64,000 nucleotides of DNA, from contig NZ_LATZ01000013.1 of assembly GCF_000981385.1 (NCBI RefSeq), positions 1 to 64,000 on the forward strand, written 5' to 3'. This document shows positions 1 to 7,901 of this stretch, piece after piece. The notes under the pieces were generated by a model, which searched no databases, was not told where the DNA came from, and saw only the letters and a list, made by a program, of their open reading frames with translations. The stretch's first letter is position 1, and each line of letters begins with the position of its first letter. Both the position numbers and the translations under genes were made by a program. The stretch comes from Bacillus sp. SA1-12. Lineage in GTDB: Bacteria > Bacillota > Bacilli > Bacillales > Bacillaceae.

Positions 1-23
1 CCAGGATCAAACTCTCCAATAAA
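1..23 (-). rRNA. 16S rRNA gene, 5' end only (runs off the window)
   Basis: The reverse complement reads TTTATTGGAGAGTTTGATCC, the conserved 5' end of Bacillus 16S rRNA including the universal 27F primer site. The gene reads leftward out of the window, so only about 23 bases are present. Confidence 0.95.
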
Positions 24-125
24 GAGTTGATATAGCTCATAAAATGTACTAGTTTAGTACGTTGTTTTGTTAATCGAAATTAACGTTGGCACGCTTGGTT
101 TTGTTTAGTTTTCAAAGATCATTTT
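24..125 (-). other. rRNA operon leader between tRNA-Gly and 16S
   Basis: On the minus strand this spacer contains CTTTGAAAACTAAACAAA followed by a GCCAACG-like stretch, the leader I recall upstream of 16S genes in Bacillus (antitermination and 16S processing region). Its presence supports co-transcription of the tRNAs with the rRNA operon. Confidence 0.6.
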
Positions 126-199
126 TGGAGCGGGTGAAGGGAATCGAACCCTCATCATCAGCTTGGAAGGCTGAGGTTTTACCACTAAACTACACCCGC
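126..199 (-). tRNA. tRNA-Gly (anticodon TCC)
   Basis: Full cloverleaf on the minus strand, 74 nt including encoded CCA. Acceptor GCGGGTG pairs with CACCCGC; anticodon loop CTTCCAA gives TCC. It is the last tRNA before the 16S gene. Confidence 0.95.
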
Positions 200-212
200 A
201 AAGTGACTCCAC

Positions 213-289
213 TGGTCGGGAAGACAGGATTCGAACCTGCGACCCCTTGGTCCCAAACCAAGTGCTCTACCAAGCTGAGCTACTTCCCG
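213..289 (-). tRNA. tRNA-Pro (anticodon TGG)
   Basis: 77 nt including encoded CCA. Acceptor CGGGAAG pairs with CTTCCCG; anticodon loop TTTGGGA gives TGG. Confidence 0.95.
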
Positions 290-295
290 TTTATA

Positions 296-372
296 TGGCG
301 CGCCCGAGAGGAGTCGAACCCCTAACCTTTTGATCCGTAGTCAAACGCTCTATCCAATTGAGCTACGGGCGC
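296..372 (-). tRNA. tRNA-Arg (anticodon ACG)
   Basis: 77 nt including encoded CCA. Acceptor GCGCCCG pairs with CGGGCGC; anticodon loop CTACGGA gives ACG, expected to be modified to ICG. First tRNA after the internal promoter at 409-437. Confidence 0.95.
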
Positions 373-408
373 ATATTCATTTAAGAATCTTTTAGAAGCA
401 ACTTAAAC

Positions 409-437
409 ATTTTATCAAATCACGATGCTTATGTCAA
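409..437 (-). promoter_or_regulatory. Sigma-A promoter for Arg-Pro-Gly-16S
   Basis: Minus-strand TTGACA (432-437), 17-bp spacer, TAAAAT (409-414). Lies in the spacer between tRNA-Leu and tRNA-Arg, reading into Arg-Pro-Gly and the rRNA operon. A perfect -35, near-consensus -10 and ideal spacing make it convincing. Confidence 0.8.
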
Positions 438-467
438 TACTTTTTTCGAAACTATTTTGTTTATAAC

Positions 468-553
<86 letters not shown>

Positions 554-565
554 GAATGAAAACAA

Positions 566-651
566 TGGTGCGGGTGAAGGGACTTGAACCCCCACGTCAC
601 AAGGACACTAGATCCTAAGTCTAGCGCGTCTGCCAATTCCGCCACACCCGC
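566..651 (-). tRNA. tRNA-Leu (anticodon TAG)
   Basis: 86 nt including encoded CCA, class II with long variable arm. Acceptor GCGGGTG/CACCCGC; anticodon loop CTTAGGA gives TAG. Confidence 0.93.
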
Positions 652-664
652 ACGGTGTGTATAA

Positions 665-740
665 TGGTGAGCCATGAAGGACTCGAACCTTCGACCCTCT
701 GATTAAAAGTCAGATGCTCTACCAACTGAGCTAATGGCTC
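665..740 (-). tRNA. tRNA-Lys (anticodon TTT)
   Basis: 76 nt including encoded CCA. Acceptor GAGCCAT pairs with ATGGCTC; anticodon loop CTTTTAA gives TTT. A broken look-alike of its 5' half lies just upstream at 862-888. Confidence 0.95.
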
Positions 741-861
741 ATCTAATAATGAGTAGTACTATTGAGTTAATCACTTGTTTCTGACGCCCAAATCTCAGTA
801 AGTTTATTCAAGGAGCAACTCGATTTGTGCGCTGACGTCTCGCTTCACAGCAAATTCGATC

Positions 862-888
862 GTGCTCTACCAACTGAGCTGATGGCTA
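862..888 (-). pseudogene. tRNA 5'-half remnant (Lys-like)
   Basis: The minus strand carries an acceptor 5' strand TAGCCATC and a D-arm CAGCTCAGTTGGTAGAGCA nearly identical to the adjacent tRNA-Lys. There is no anticodon arm, T arm or matching 3' acceptor strand after it. The sequence beyond the D arm (about 811-861) instead forms an imperfect inverted repeat around GAGCA...TGCTC. Probably the debris of a tRNA duplication or a rearrangement. Confidence 0.7.
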
Positions 889-919
889 ATTATCAAATGA
901 GTAAATATCTTTGCGAAAA

Positions 920-994
920 TGGCTGGGCTAGCTGGATTCGAACCAACGCATGACGGAGTCAAAGTCCGTTGCCTTACCGCTTGGCTATAGCCCA
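920..994 (-). tRNA. tRNA-Gln (anticodon TTG)
   Basis: 75 nt including encoded CCA. Acceptor TGGGCTA pairs with TAGCCCA; anticodon loop CTTTGAC gives TTG. Confidence 0.95.
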
Positions 995-1041
995 ATAAAA
1001 TAACATCTTTTAAATCATTCTATCAAATCAACAAGAATTTA

Positions 1042-1070
1042 ATGATAACACTTTATCAAAAATAAATCAA
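1042..1070 (-). promoter_or_regulatory. Putative sigma-A promoter before tRNA-Gln
   Basis: Minus-strand TTGATT (1065-1070), 17-bp spacer, TATCAT (1042-1047), in the AT-rich spacer between tRNA-Asp and tRNA-Gln. Reads toward Gln and Lys. Less close to consensus than the other two in this cluster. Confidence 0.5.
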
Positions 1071-1104
1071 GTTGTATTTTTAACCATACACTCATTTAAA
1101 ACAA

Positions 1105-1181
1105 TGGCGGTCCGGACGGGACTCGAACCCGCGACCTCCTGCGTGACAGGCAGGCATTCTAACCAACTGAACTACCGGACC
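1105..1181 (-). tRNA. tRNA-Asp (anticodon GTC)
   Basis: 77 nt including encoded CCA. Acceptor GGTCCGG pairs with CCGGACC; anticodon loop CTGTCAC gives GTC. As I recall, this tRNA is absent from the matching B. subtilis trnS cluster, so it looks like an insertion. Confidence 0.94.
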
Positions 1182-1261
1182 AATTATATCTCGGAAATAA
1201 ATAGGAAGTGAGCTTTGCGCATTACGCAATTACCCACATCCTATTCTTCCACATATGGTCA

Positions 1262-1333
1262 TGACCCGTACGGGATTCGAACCCGTGTTACCGCCGTGAA
1301 AGGGCGGTGTCTTAACCGCTTGACCAACGGGCC
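1262..1333 (-). tRNA. tRNA-Glu (anticodon TTC), CCA not encoded
   Basis: 72-nt cloverleaf. Acceptor 5' GGCCCGT pairs with ACGGGTC; anticodon loop CTTTCAC gives TTC. After the discriminator A the DNA reads TGACCA, so the CCA end is not directly encoded, unlike the other ten tRNAs here. It would need CCA-adding enzyme. Confidence 0.92.
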
Positions 1334-1343
1334 ATATAAAATA

Positions 1344-1434
1344 TGGCGGAGAAGGAGGGATTTGAACCCTCGCGCCGCTTACGCGACCTACACCCTTAGC
1401 AGGGGCGCCTCTTCAGCCTCTTGAGTACTTCCCC
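1344..1434 (-). tRNA. tRNA-Ser (anticodon GCT)
   Basis: 91 nt including encoded CCA, class II with long variable arm. Anticodon loop CTGCTAA gives GCT. Acceptor GGGGAAG pairs with CTTCTCC through one G-U. Confidence 0.93.
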
Positions 1435-1437
1435 GTA

Positions 1438-1512
1438 TGGCTCCGCAGGCAGGATTCGAACCTGCGACCGATCGGTTAACAGCCGATAGCTCTACCACTG
1501 AGCTACTGCGGA
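1438..1512 (-). tRNA. tRNA-Asn (anticodon GTT)
   Basis: 75 nt including encoded CCA. Acceptor TCCGCAG pairs with CTGCGGA; anticodon loop CTGTTAA gives GTT. First gene of the tRNA cluster, directly behind the consensus promoter at 1535-1563. Confidence 0.95.
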
Positions 1513-1534
1513 ATATTTTCAACAGACTTCCTTT

Positions 1535-1563
1535 ATTATATTGAGTAAGGATTGTCCTGTCAA
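1535..1563 (-). promoter_or_regulatory. Consensus sigma-A promoter of the tRNA-rRNA cluster
   Basis: Minus-strand TTGACA (1558-1563), exactly 17 bp, TATAAT (1535-1540). Both hexamers are perfect. The predicted start lies about 15 bp before tRNA-Asn, so this drives the whole cluster. Confidence 0.9.
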
Positions 1564-1644
1564 TACTTTTATTTCATTTGAAGTTCCATTTCGTTTTTTA
1601 AATGCACCATCTGCGACGGCTTTTATAATTTATCATAGTACCAA

Positions 1645-2112
1645 TCATTTCGTCAACCCTTTTTTATACAGATAGATTTTTCCACCGCATCTTCCACATA
1701 CTAGACGAGTTGTATCAACTCTTCGCTTACGATTATAGAGTTGATGACAGTTCTTACATTTATATTGCAAAAAGACACTATTCCTCTTTTTTTCTTGCTT
1801 GAGAGGCGTACAGTACCTTGGAGCACCTACTTCTTTTAGTAATTCTTTAAAGTCTTTATCACCATGCTTATAGCCTCTTCCTTCTAAATGCAAATGGTAG
1901 TGACAAAGTTCATGCTTAATGATGCCAATCACCTCATCAAGACCATACTCTTGATAGTACTTTGGATTAACATCAATATTATGGCTTCTTAATAAATACC
2001 TTCCTCCAGTCGTCCTCAGCCTTTTGTTAAAGGTTGCTTTGTGGTTGAATTTTTTATGAAAATAGGTCAAAGATATATCCTCAACAATTTTCTGGAGCTG
2101 TGTATCATCCAC
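1645..2112 (-). CDS. sprT: SprT family zinc protein (YdcK-like)
   Basis: A 155-residue protein of the SprT-like family, relatives of the DNA-protein crosslink protease domain; the Bacillus role is not established. The metallopeptidase motif HELCH sits near residues 67-71. A C-terminal zinc ribbon is visible as CKNC and CGRCGG. The GTG at 2112 is preferred: GGGGG lies about 8 bases upstream and the N-terminus MDDTQLQKIVEDIS then resembles B. subtilis YdcK. Longer reads from TTG (2127) or ATG (2118) leave the ribosome site too close. The position beside the trnS-like tRNAs and cmpA is as in B. subtilis. Confidence 0.9.
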   Translation of the reverse strand: MDDTQLQKIVEDISLTYFHKKFNHKATFNKRLRTTGGRYLLRSHNIDVNPKYYQEYGLDEVIGIIKHELCHYHLHLEGRGYKHGDKDFKELLKEVGAPRYCTPLKQEKKRNSVFLQYKCKNCHQLYNRKRRVDTTRLVCGRCGGKIYLYKKGLTK

Positions 2113-2209
2113 GGTCATTTCCCCCAATTTATATGGTACATCGTACTAGCAGTCTGCATACATTATAAACACCCATACTCCATTATAATGGTTAAGGAGG
2201 TATGAGCAA

Positions 2210-2323
2210 ATGCCATCATGGTTACAAAATCAAATGCAACGTGCCTTTTATGAAAAAAATCGCTACCAAATCAAATTACTTAATCAGTGCTGGTTTTTCT
2301 ATAGAGAAAAACACTGCTCGTAA
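2210..2323 (+). CDS. cmpA: Cortex morphogenetic protein CmpA (37 aa)
   Basis: A 37-codon gene too short for most ORF callers. The product begins MPSWLQNQMQRAFYEKNRYQ and ends FFYREKHCS, matching as I recall the B. subtilis CmpA, which restrains spore cortex assembly until the coat is properly formed and acts with ClpXP to remove SpoIVA. AAGGAGG at 2194-2200 lies 9 bases before the ATG; an overlapping ATG at 2202 in another frame is too close to it. It diverges from sprT and converges on tex. Its presence shows the organism makes endospores. The stop codon falls in the loop of the terminator hairpin. Confidence 0.92.
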   Translation: MPSWLQNQMQRAFYEKNRYQIKLLNQCWFFYREKHCS

Positions 2324-2334
2324 AAAGCAGTGTT
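2310..2334. terminator. Bidirectional terminator between cmpA and tex
   Basis: AACACTGCT pairs with AGCAGTGTT across a 7-base loop holding the cmpA TAA. An A-run on the left and CTTTTT on the right give U-tracts in both directions, serving convergent cmpA and tex. Confidence 0.85.
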
Positions 2335-2339
2335 TCTTT

Positions 2340-4505
2340 TTAATTGTGCACCATAGTAAGTGCAACTCTTCCTTTTTTATGATCAACATCATCCACCCAA
2401 ACCGTTACAACATCTCCAACAGATACAATATCAAGCGGATGCTTAACAAAGGATTTGCTCAATTTTGAAATATGAACTAGACCATCTTGCTTTACACCAA
2501 TATCAACAAATGCTCCAAAATCAACGACATTGCGCACAGTCCCTTGCAATTCCATCCCTTGCTGCAAGTCTTCTAATTTTAAAACATCTTTCTTCAATAA
2601 TGGTTTTGAAACTTCGTCGCGCGGGTCTCTTTCTGGACGAATTAATGCATCGCATATATCTTTAAGTGTTAACTCACCAATTCCAAGGACTTCTGCTGTT
2701 TCTTTGAGATTTATATTCAGAATCTTTTCTTTTAACTCTTCACTTCCCAGATCAGAAACAGAAGCATTTAATTGATCCAAAAGCTTATTTACTTCTGCAT
2801 ATCTTTCAGGGTGAATTCCAGTTCGATCCAAAGGCTGTTCACCTTCTAAGACTCTTAAGAAACCAATACACTGTTCAAATGTTTTCGCTCCTAAGCGAGG
2901 AATGTCCTTTAACTGTTTGCGGTTTGAAAATCTCCCAAGCTCTTCCCTCTTCTTCACAATATTGTTTGCAACAGCTTTACTTAAGCCGGCAACATATTGG
3001 AGCAATGAAGGTGAAGCTGTATTAACATTTACTCCTACCTGGTTTACGACTGTTTCAACAACAAAAGTTAACGACTCATTTAGCTTTTTTTGTGAAACAT
3101 CATGCTGATATTGACCAACACCAACTGATTTAGGATCAATTTTAACTAATTCAGCCAATGGGTCCTGGAGTCTTCTTGCAATCGAAACAGCACTTCTCTC
3201 CTCAACCTGCAAATCAGGAAATTCCTCTCTAGCCAAATCGGAAGCAGAATAGACACTAGCACCAGCTTCATTAACAATTAAGTAAGAGACCTCTTCATCT
3301 ATTTCTTTTAATATATCCGCAATAAATTGTTCTGTTTCTCTGGATGCAGTTCCATTCCCAATGGCTACAATTTCAATATTGTAGGTTTTCAAAACATCTT
3401 TTACAGTCGCAACCGCTTGCTCCTTCTTATTAACTGGCGGATGCGGATATACAACTCCTATATAAAACATTTTTCCGGTTTGATCAACAACAGCAAGTTT
3501 ACAGCCTGTTCTATACGCCGGGTCTACTCCTAATACCATCCTACCTTTTAAAGGTGGCTGCAAAAGCAAGTTACGCAGGTTTTCTGAAAAAATATGGATT
3601 GCTCGATCCTCTGCCTTTTCTGATAGTTCTTTTCTAATTTCTCTTTCAATAGATGGCTGAATCAATCTTTTATAGGCATCATCAATGGTCTCCATCAAAA
3701 TGGTATGTACGATCGTTGATTTACCCTTTAACTCTTGTTTCTGAATATAGTTAATAATTTCATCGTATGGCGGAATGATCGCGATGCGAAGAATATCTTC
3801 TTTTTCCCCCCGGTTTATCGCAAGTACACGGTGTGGAACAATTTTTTGAATAGGTTCTTCGTATTCGTAATACATTTCATACACATTTTTTTCATCTTTT
3901 TCTTTATCCTTTACAATAGAAGAGATAGCACCTTTTCTAAACGTTATATCACGGATCCACTGACGGTGCTTTGGTTCGTCAGATAGTTGCTCCGCAATAA
4001 TATCCTTGGCTCCATTAATAGCTTCTTCAACTGTGTGTACCTCTTTTTCTTCATTTATAAATTCGCTTGCCTTTTCTGTTACATCTCCTTGACTTGGCAA
4101 TTGGAGAATCCACTGCGCAAAGGGCTCAAGGCCTTTTTCCTTCGCTACAGTTGCCTTTGTTCTGCGCTTTTGTTTATAAGGCCGATATAAATCTTCAACC
4201 TGCTGCAGCTTCATGGATTTTTTAATATCAACAGCAAGCTCCTCAGTTAGCTTCCCTTGTTCGTCAATAAGACGGAGTACTTCTTCCTTGCGATTTTCAA
4301 GGTTTTGTATGTAAGTCCACTTTTCGGAGATGTCACGAATTTGTACCTCATCAAGTGCACCTGTTTGTTCCTTACGATAACGTGCAATAAACGGTACGGT
4401 ATTCCCTTCTTCTAGCAGTCCTATCACATTAGCTACTTGCTTGAATTGGATCGAAAGCTCTTTACTAATGTGCTGCATGATTTGATCCTGTTTTTCTATC
4501 ATCAT
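2340..4505 (-). CDS. tex: Tex, S1-domain RNA-binding transcriptional accessory protein
   Basis: A 721-residue cytoplasmic nucleic-acid binding protein. In order: Tex N-terminal helical region (about 1-190), YqgF/RNase H-like fold (about 320-450, VLGVDPAYRTGCKLAVVD), helix-hairpin-helix segment (about 490-560) and a C-terminal S1 domain (from GMELQGTVRNVVDFGAFVDI). Length is normal for the family. Start: GGAGG lies 2-5 bases before the paired ATGs at 4505 and 4502; the upstream TTG overlaps the ribosome site. The gene sits between cmpA and the sigma-B operon; the B. subtilis ydcFGH genes are absent here. Confidence 0.95.
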   Translation of the reverse strand: MMIEKQDQIMQHISKELSIQFKQVANVIGLLEEGNTVPFIARYRKEQTGALDEVQIRDISEKWTYIQNLENRKEEVLRLIDEQGKLTEELAVDIKKSMKLQQVEDLYRPYKQKRRTKATVAKEKGLEPFAQWILQLPSQGDVTEKASEFINEEKEVHTVEEAINGAKDIIAEQLSDEPKHRQWIRDITFRKGAISSIVKDKEKDEKNVYEMYYEYEEPIQKIVPHRVLAINRGEKEDILRIAIIPPYDEIINYIQKQELKGKSTIVHTILMETIDDAYKRLIQPSIEREIRKELSEKAEDRAIHIFSENLRNLLLQPPLKGRMVLGVDPAYRTGCKLAVVDQTGKMFYIGVVYPHPPVNKKEQAVATVKDVLKTYNIEIVAIGNGTASRETEQFIADILKEIDEEVSYLIVNEAGASVYSASDLAREEFPDLQVEERSAVSIARRLQDPLAELVKIDPKSVGVGQYQHDVSQKKLNESLTFVVETVVNQVGVNVNTASPSLLQYVAGLSKAVANNIVKKREELGRFSNRKQLKDIPRLGAKTFEQCIGFLRVLEGEQPLDRTGIHPERYAEVNKLLDQLNASVSDLGSEELKEKILNINLKETAEVLGIGELTLKDICDALIRPERDPRDEVSKPLLKKDVLKLEDLQQGMELQGTVRNVVDFGAFVDIGVKQDGLVHISKLSKSFVKHPLDIVSVGDVVTVWVDDVDHKKGRVALTMVHN

Positions 4506-4639
4506 AGCCTCCAAATTATATAGTCTCTCTTCTATACATCATTGATCTGTTTTAACAATCACATATGTAATCAGTTTACCAGATATAAATACATGAATAA
4601 AATAGGACTAAAGATAATCATTTATATACAAAAAATAAT

Positions 4640-4681
4640 AGCCGCCCAACTATTTTAAGAAGTTAAAATAGCTGACCGACT
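4640..4681 (-). terminator. Terminator of the sigma-B operon, overlapping the rsbX stop
   Basis: A 19-bp stem with G-U pairs and one mismatch around loop CTTC, followed on the minus strand by ATTATTTTTT. The rsbX stop codon TAA lies inside the left arm. Confidence 0.85.
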
Positions 4682-5262
4682 ATATAGGTCAAATCATCAT
4701 TCCTTGTTTTTGTATAAGCCTCCAAAGATTGCGATAACTCTTCTACCGACCGCCCTTTAATAAGAAGCGCTTTTGCCCCCGGAAGCACCAGTCCATCTGT
4801 ATGAATAATAAATTTGGATCCTTTATCATACGAATATGTTTGAGTTCGGTATTTCTGAGGTTTTCCTGATAAGTAGCCTAAAATCGGCAAGGGATAAATA
4901 AAGGAACCGGTTGGTGAACAAAGGATAAAGCGGATATTTCCCACTGAACTATATGTGAATTGGTTATTCTTAAAATCAATTTTCAGAATCGAGACTGTCG
5001 CACCTCGCTTATCCTTTAATTCTTGATTACAAAGATCAATTAAGACATCAACATCTTCATTATGTTTTCTTTCCACTAGTGCGCTTATAGCAGAAGAGGA
5101 ATCATTTGCACGTTCTCCGCTCCCTAAACCATCGGCTAATGCACAAATAAAATAATCCTCAGTCGCTTTTATAAAAAAACTATCTCCACAGCAGGTTTTT
5201 CCTTCTTTTGGCAATTGATAAACTAATGTATGTACAAAGCTGTTAGATTCTCGAACAATCAT
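4663..5262 (-). CDS. rsbX: RsbX, feedback serine phosphatase of the sigma-B pathway
   Basis: A 199-residue single-domain PP2C-type phosphatase. RsbX dephosphorylates RsbS and RsbR after stress and resets the stressosome. Metal-binding aspartates appear in CGDSFFIK and ADGLGSGE, a third in IIHTDGL. The size matches B. subtilis RsbX. Its ATG overlaps the sigB stop as ATGA, so it is translationally coupled as the last gene of the operon. Confidence 0.93.
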   Translation of the reverse strand: MIVRESNSFVHTLVYQLPKEGKTCCGDSFFIKATEDYFICALADGLGSGERANDSSSAISALVERKHNEDVDVLIDLCNQELKDKRGATVSILKIDFKNNQFTYSSVGNIRFILCSPTGSFIYPLPILGYLSGKPQKYRTQTYSYDKGSKFIIHTDGLVLPGAKALLIKGRSVEELSQSLEAYTKTRNDDLTYIVGQLF

Positions 5263-6050
5263 TTATTTATCTCCGAAGGCATGTCTTTTAATAAAGCTTC
5301 CTTTAATTTTTGAATGGCCCTTCTTTGTAAACGTGAAACATGCATTTGTGATATTCCAAGCTGTTCACCTGTTTCCTTTTGGCTCATATTCAAATTAAAC
5401 GTACAATCAATAATTTCTCTTTCTCTATCCGTTAATACATGTAATACGCTTTGTATCATAAGTTTTTGATTTACCTTTTCATAGCCTTGTTCTTTGGTAC
5501 CTACAATATCCAGAATGGTAACAGTACTTCCCTCCGCATCAGCTTCTATTGAATGATCAACAGACAGGGCCTGATAGCTTTTTCCCATTTCCATTGTTTC
5601 TAGAACTTCCTCTTCTGTTACATCTAAATAATCTGCTATTTCTTGGACCTTCGGAGACCGCTGCATCTCATTTGTAAGTGTATCCACAGCTGTTTTAATC
5701 TTTGGTCCCAATTCTTTAATTCGTCTCGGAACATGGACACTCCATGTTTTGTCTCTTAGGAAACGCTTAATTTCTCCAATGATGGTTGGGATTGCGAATG
5801 CTTCAAACGGCTTACCGACTGTAGGGTCATATCTTCTGATCGCCCCAAGCAGACCAATCATCCCAACCTGTCTTAGATCTTCATGGAAGCTCTTTCCTTT
5901 GGAGTATTTTTTAGCTAATGTTTCAACTAAGCCCGTAAAGTGTTCAACTAGAGCTAATTGCGCATCGTTACTTTCAGTTTTCTGAAATTCAATAATTAGC
6001 TCATTCACCTTTTCTTTAGTTAGCTTCATAGTTCGTAATGGTTGTGTCAT
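5259..6050 (-). CDS. sigB: RNA polymerase sigma factor SigB
   Basis: A 263-residue alternative sigma factor for the general stress response. Region 2 includes DLRQVGMIGLLGAIRRYDP and region 4.2 has the helix-turn-helix SQKETGEQLGISQMHVSRL. Length is standard. The gene starts 35 bp inside rsbW, as is usual for rsbW-sigB, with GGGGAG about 10 bases before the ATG. RsbW sequesters SigB; its own promoter at 6864-6889 provides autoregulation. Confidence 0.97.
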   Translation of the reverse strand: MTQPLRTMKLTKEKVNELIIEFQKTESNDAQLALVEHFTGLVETLAKKYSKGKSFHEDLRQVGMIGLLGAIRRYDPTVGKPFEAFAIPTIIGEIKRFLRDKTWSVHVPRRIKELGPKIKTAVDTLTNEMQRSPKVQEIADYLDVTEEEVLETMEMGKSYQALSVDHSIEADAEGSTVTILDIVGTKEQGYEKVNQKLMIQSVLHVLTDREREIIDCTFNLNMSQKETGEQLGISQMHVSRLQRRAIQKLKEALLKDMPSEINK

Positions 6051-6498
6051 GATCTATTCGCTCCCCGCTTAAGTACTTAGTCATGAAGACTGTTACACCT
6101 GAGTTAACAAGTACACGGACTTCATCCATGAGCGTTTCCATCAAATAGAGACCCAACCCTCCTTCAGGAAGCTGGTCAATTGGACTTGAAGCAGAATAAG
6201 GACCAAGTTCATTTTTTGTTTTTTCAAAATCAAAGCTCTCTCCATTATCAGCAATCATGACATCAAGACGATCATGATAAAGACCAAATCCAACGACAAC
6301 CTCTCCGCCTTCTTCATGCTTATAAGCGTGCTGAACAGCATTCGTACAAGCTTCGCTAGTTGCAATTTTCAAATCTTCTATATCATCATAGGAATATCCC
6401 ATTCTACTAGCTATTCCAGAAAGAGTTAGTCTGATAATTCCTACATACTCCGGTTTAGCTGGAACCTTCATTTCTATATAATCTACTAATTCCTTCAT
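6016..6498 (-). CDS. rsbW: RsbW, anti-sigma-B factor and serine kinase
   Basis: A 160-residue GHKL-fold kinase that binds SigB and phosphorylates RsbV. ATP-site motifs are visible: N box EACTNAVQHAY, G1 DNGESFDF and G2 GGLGLYLM. Its start overlaps the rsbV stop (ATGA) and its 3' end overlaps sigB by 35 bp. This fixed stoichiometric coupling suits a partner-switching module. Confidence 0.96.
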   Translation of the reverse strand: MKELVDYIEMKVPAKPEYVGIIRLTLSGIASRMGYSYDDIEDLKIATSEACTNAVQHAYKHEEGGEVVVGFGLYHDRLDVMIADNGESFDFEKTKNELGPYSASSPIDQLPEGGLGLYLMETLMDEVRVLVNSGVTVFMTKYLSGERIDHDTTITNYEAN

Positions 6499-6827
6499 TG
6501 TACCCCACCCTCTGATTTTGAAGATATATCAATGATGTCATTTAGTCCAGTTATACTAAATAGGCGTTCTAAGCGATCTGACAATTCAATAAGATTTAAC
6601 TGACCATTATTCTTTCTTATGACTTTCAATAAGCCTACAAACACTCCTAAGCCCGTACTATCCATATAGGATACCTGTTTTAAGTTAACAATAATATTTG
6701 GGTTGGGCTTTTCTGCTAATGGTATTAAGGTTTCCCTTAACCTTGGAGCTGTATATGCATCAATTTCTCCTGCTACTAAAACCATTTCTTTATCATCAAG
6801 ATTCTCTATGTCTATCTTTATATTCAT
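6495..6827 (-). CDS. rsbV: RsbV, anti-anti-sigma factor
   Basis: A 110-residue STAS protein. The phosphorylated serine is in SYMDSTGLGVFVGL, near residue 57. Unphosphorylated RsbV binds RsbW and frees SigB. First gene behind the internal sigma-B promoter, so rsbV-rsbW-sigB-rsbX are induced by SigB itself. Confidence 0.96.
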   Translation of the reverse strand: MNIKIDIENLDDKEMVLVAGEIDAYTAPRLRETLIPLAEKPNPNIIVNLKQVSYMDSTGLGVFVGLLKVIRKNNGQLNLIELSDRLERLFSITGLNDIIDISSKSEGGVQ

Positions 6828-6863
6828 TCGTTATCACCCCAAAAAGATCTAATATGTAGTTAC

Positions 6864-6889
6864 ATACCCCAATTTCTATAACATTAAAC
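6864..6889 (-). promoter_or_regulatory. Sigma-B promoter upstream of rsbV
   Basis: Minus-strand GTTTAA (6884-6889), 14-bp spacer, GGGTAT (6864-6869), a perfect match to the known sigma-B consensus. The -35 box is built from the last valine codon and the TAA stop of rsbU. Located exactly where the autoregulatory promoter lies in B. subtilis. Confidence 0.93.
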
Positions 6890-7891
6890 CATTCTTTTTA
6901 AAATTATTAATGTAAAATCATCTCTAAGTTGAAAATCCTGCATTTTTTCAAAATTTCGATAAATTTTTTCAACAATTTGTTGGGAAGTAAGATCTTTATA
7001 TTGCCGGATCAAATCAGTAATAACAGACCTTTCAACAAACCCTTCGTCGGTTCTCGATTCCGTTACACCGTCTGAAAGTAGGATTACCATATCGCCTGGT
7101 TTTACGTTTTTTTGGTATTGGTGGTACTTAACATTTTGATCCACACCTAAAACAAGTCCTTTTGTTAAGAGGTCCTCAAACGAATCGGTAGAGGCATGAT
7201 AATAAAAGCCTGGTTCATGGCCAGCAGAAGCATATGTAAAGAAATGATCACAAGTGTTATACATTCCGTAAAACATGGTAATAAACATACTCGCATCCAC
7301 ATTCCGTTCAACCACTCGATTCAGGTTTTCCAATATTTGATTAGGATATTTACGTGATTCTGGAAAACTATCCATTGCATATTTAATCATCGACATACAT
7401 AAAGCAGCTGGTATTCCTTTACCAATAACATCTGCCACTGCAATACTGATTCCTTTATCATCTTGGACAAAGTGGTGATAGTCTCCATTCATTTGCTTTG
7501 CCGGTACGCTAATTGCACCTATATCCAATGAATCAATTACAGGAATGGATGTTTCCAGCAACGTTTGCTGAACACTTGCAGCAATCTGAATTTCTGATTT
7601 TATCTCTAGCTGCTGATCACGCAAGCTCTGATGCTCTTGATAGGCCATTCCATAGCCCATCATCACTTCCAGCAAGAAATCGAGTGAAGTTAGGACCTCA
7701 CTTTTTATATCTGGAAAAAGCTCCTGCAAAACCTTACGGTGTATACTAATGATCTCTTCTGGTGATATTTGATGTTCGATCGTTTTTCTGCTTAGCTTTT
7801 GACCCTGATATAATGCTGATTCGGTTTGATCATCCAAGTAATTTCTTAAAAGCTCTCGATATTTCGTTTCTAAAAAATCACGATAATCCAT
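6884..7891 (-). CDS. rsbU: RsbU, environmental-stress PP2C phosphatase
   Basis: 335 residues. The N-terminal helical domain (about 1-80) is the RsbT-binding part in B. subtilis; the C-terminal PPM/PP2C domain shows VADVIGKGIPAALCMSMIKY and LSDGVTESR. RsbT released from the stressosome activates RsbU, which dephosphorylates RsbV. It follows rsbT after 10 bases, and its stop lies inside the sigma-B promoter. Confidence 0.96.
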   Translation of the reverse strand: MDYRDFLETKYRELLRNYLDDQTESALYQGQKLSRKTIEHQISPEEIISIHRKVLQELFPDIKSEVLTSLDFLLEVMMGYGMAYQEHQSLRDQQLEIKSEIQIAASVQQTLLETSIPVIDSLDIGAISVPAKQMNGDYHHFVQDDKGISIAVADVIGKGIPAALCMSMIKYAMDSFPESRKYPNQILENLNRVVERNVDASMFITMFYGMYNTCDHFFTYASAGHEPGFYYHASTDSFEDLLTKGLVLGVDQNVKYHQYQKNVKPGDMVILLSDGVTESRTDEGFVERSVITDLIRQYKDLTSQQIVEKIYRNFEKMQDFQLRDDFTLIILKRMV

Positions 7892-7901
7892 TTAAGCCCT
7901 C

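Noticed and set aside
2202..2468. 88-residue plus-strand frame starting MSKCHHG
   Set aside because: It overlaps cmpA in another frame, starts one base after the ribosome site, and runs antisense into tex.
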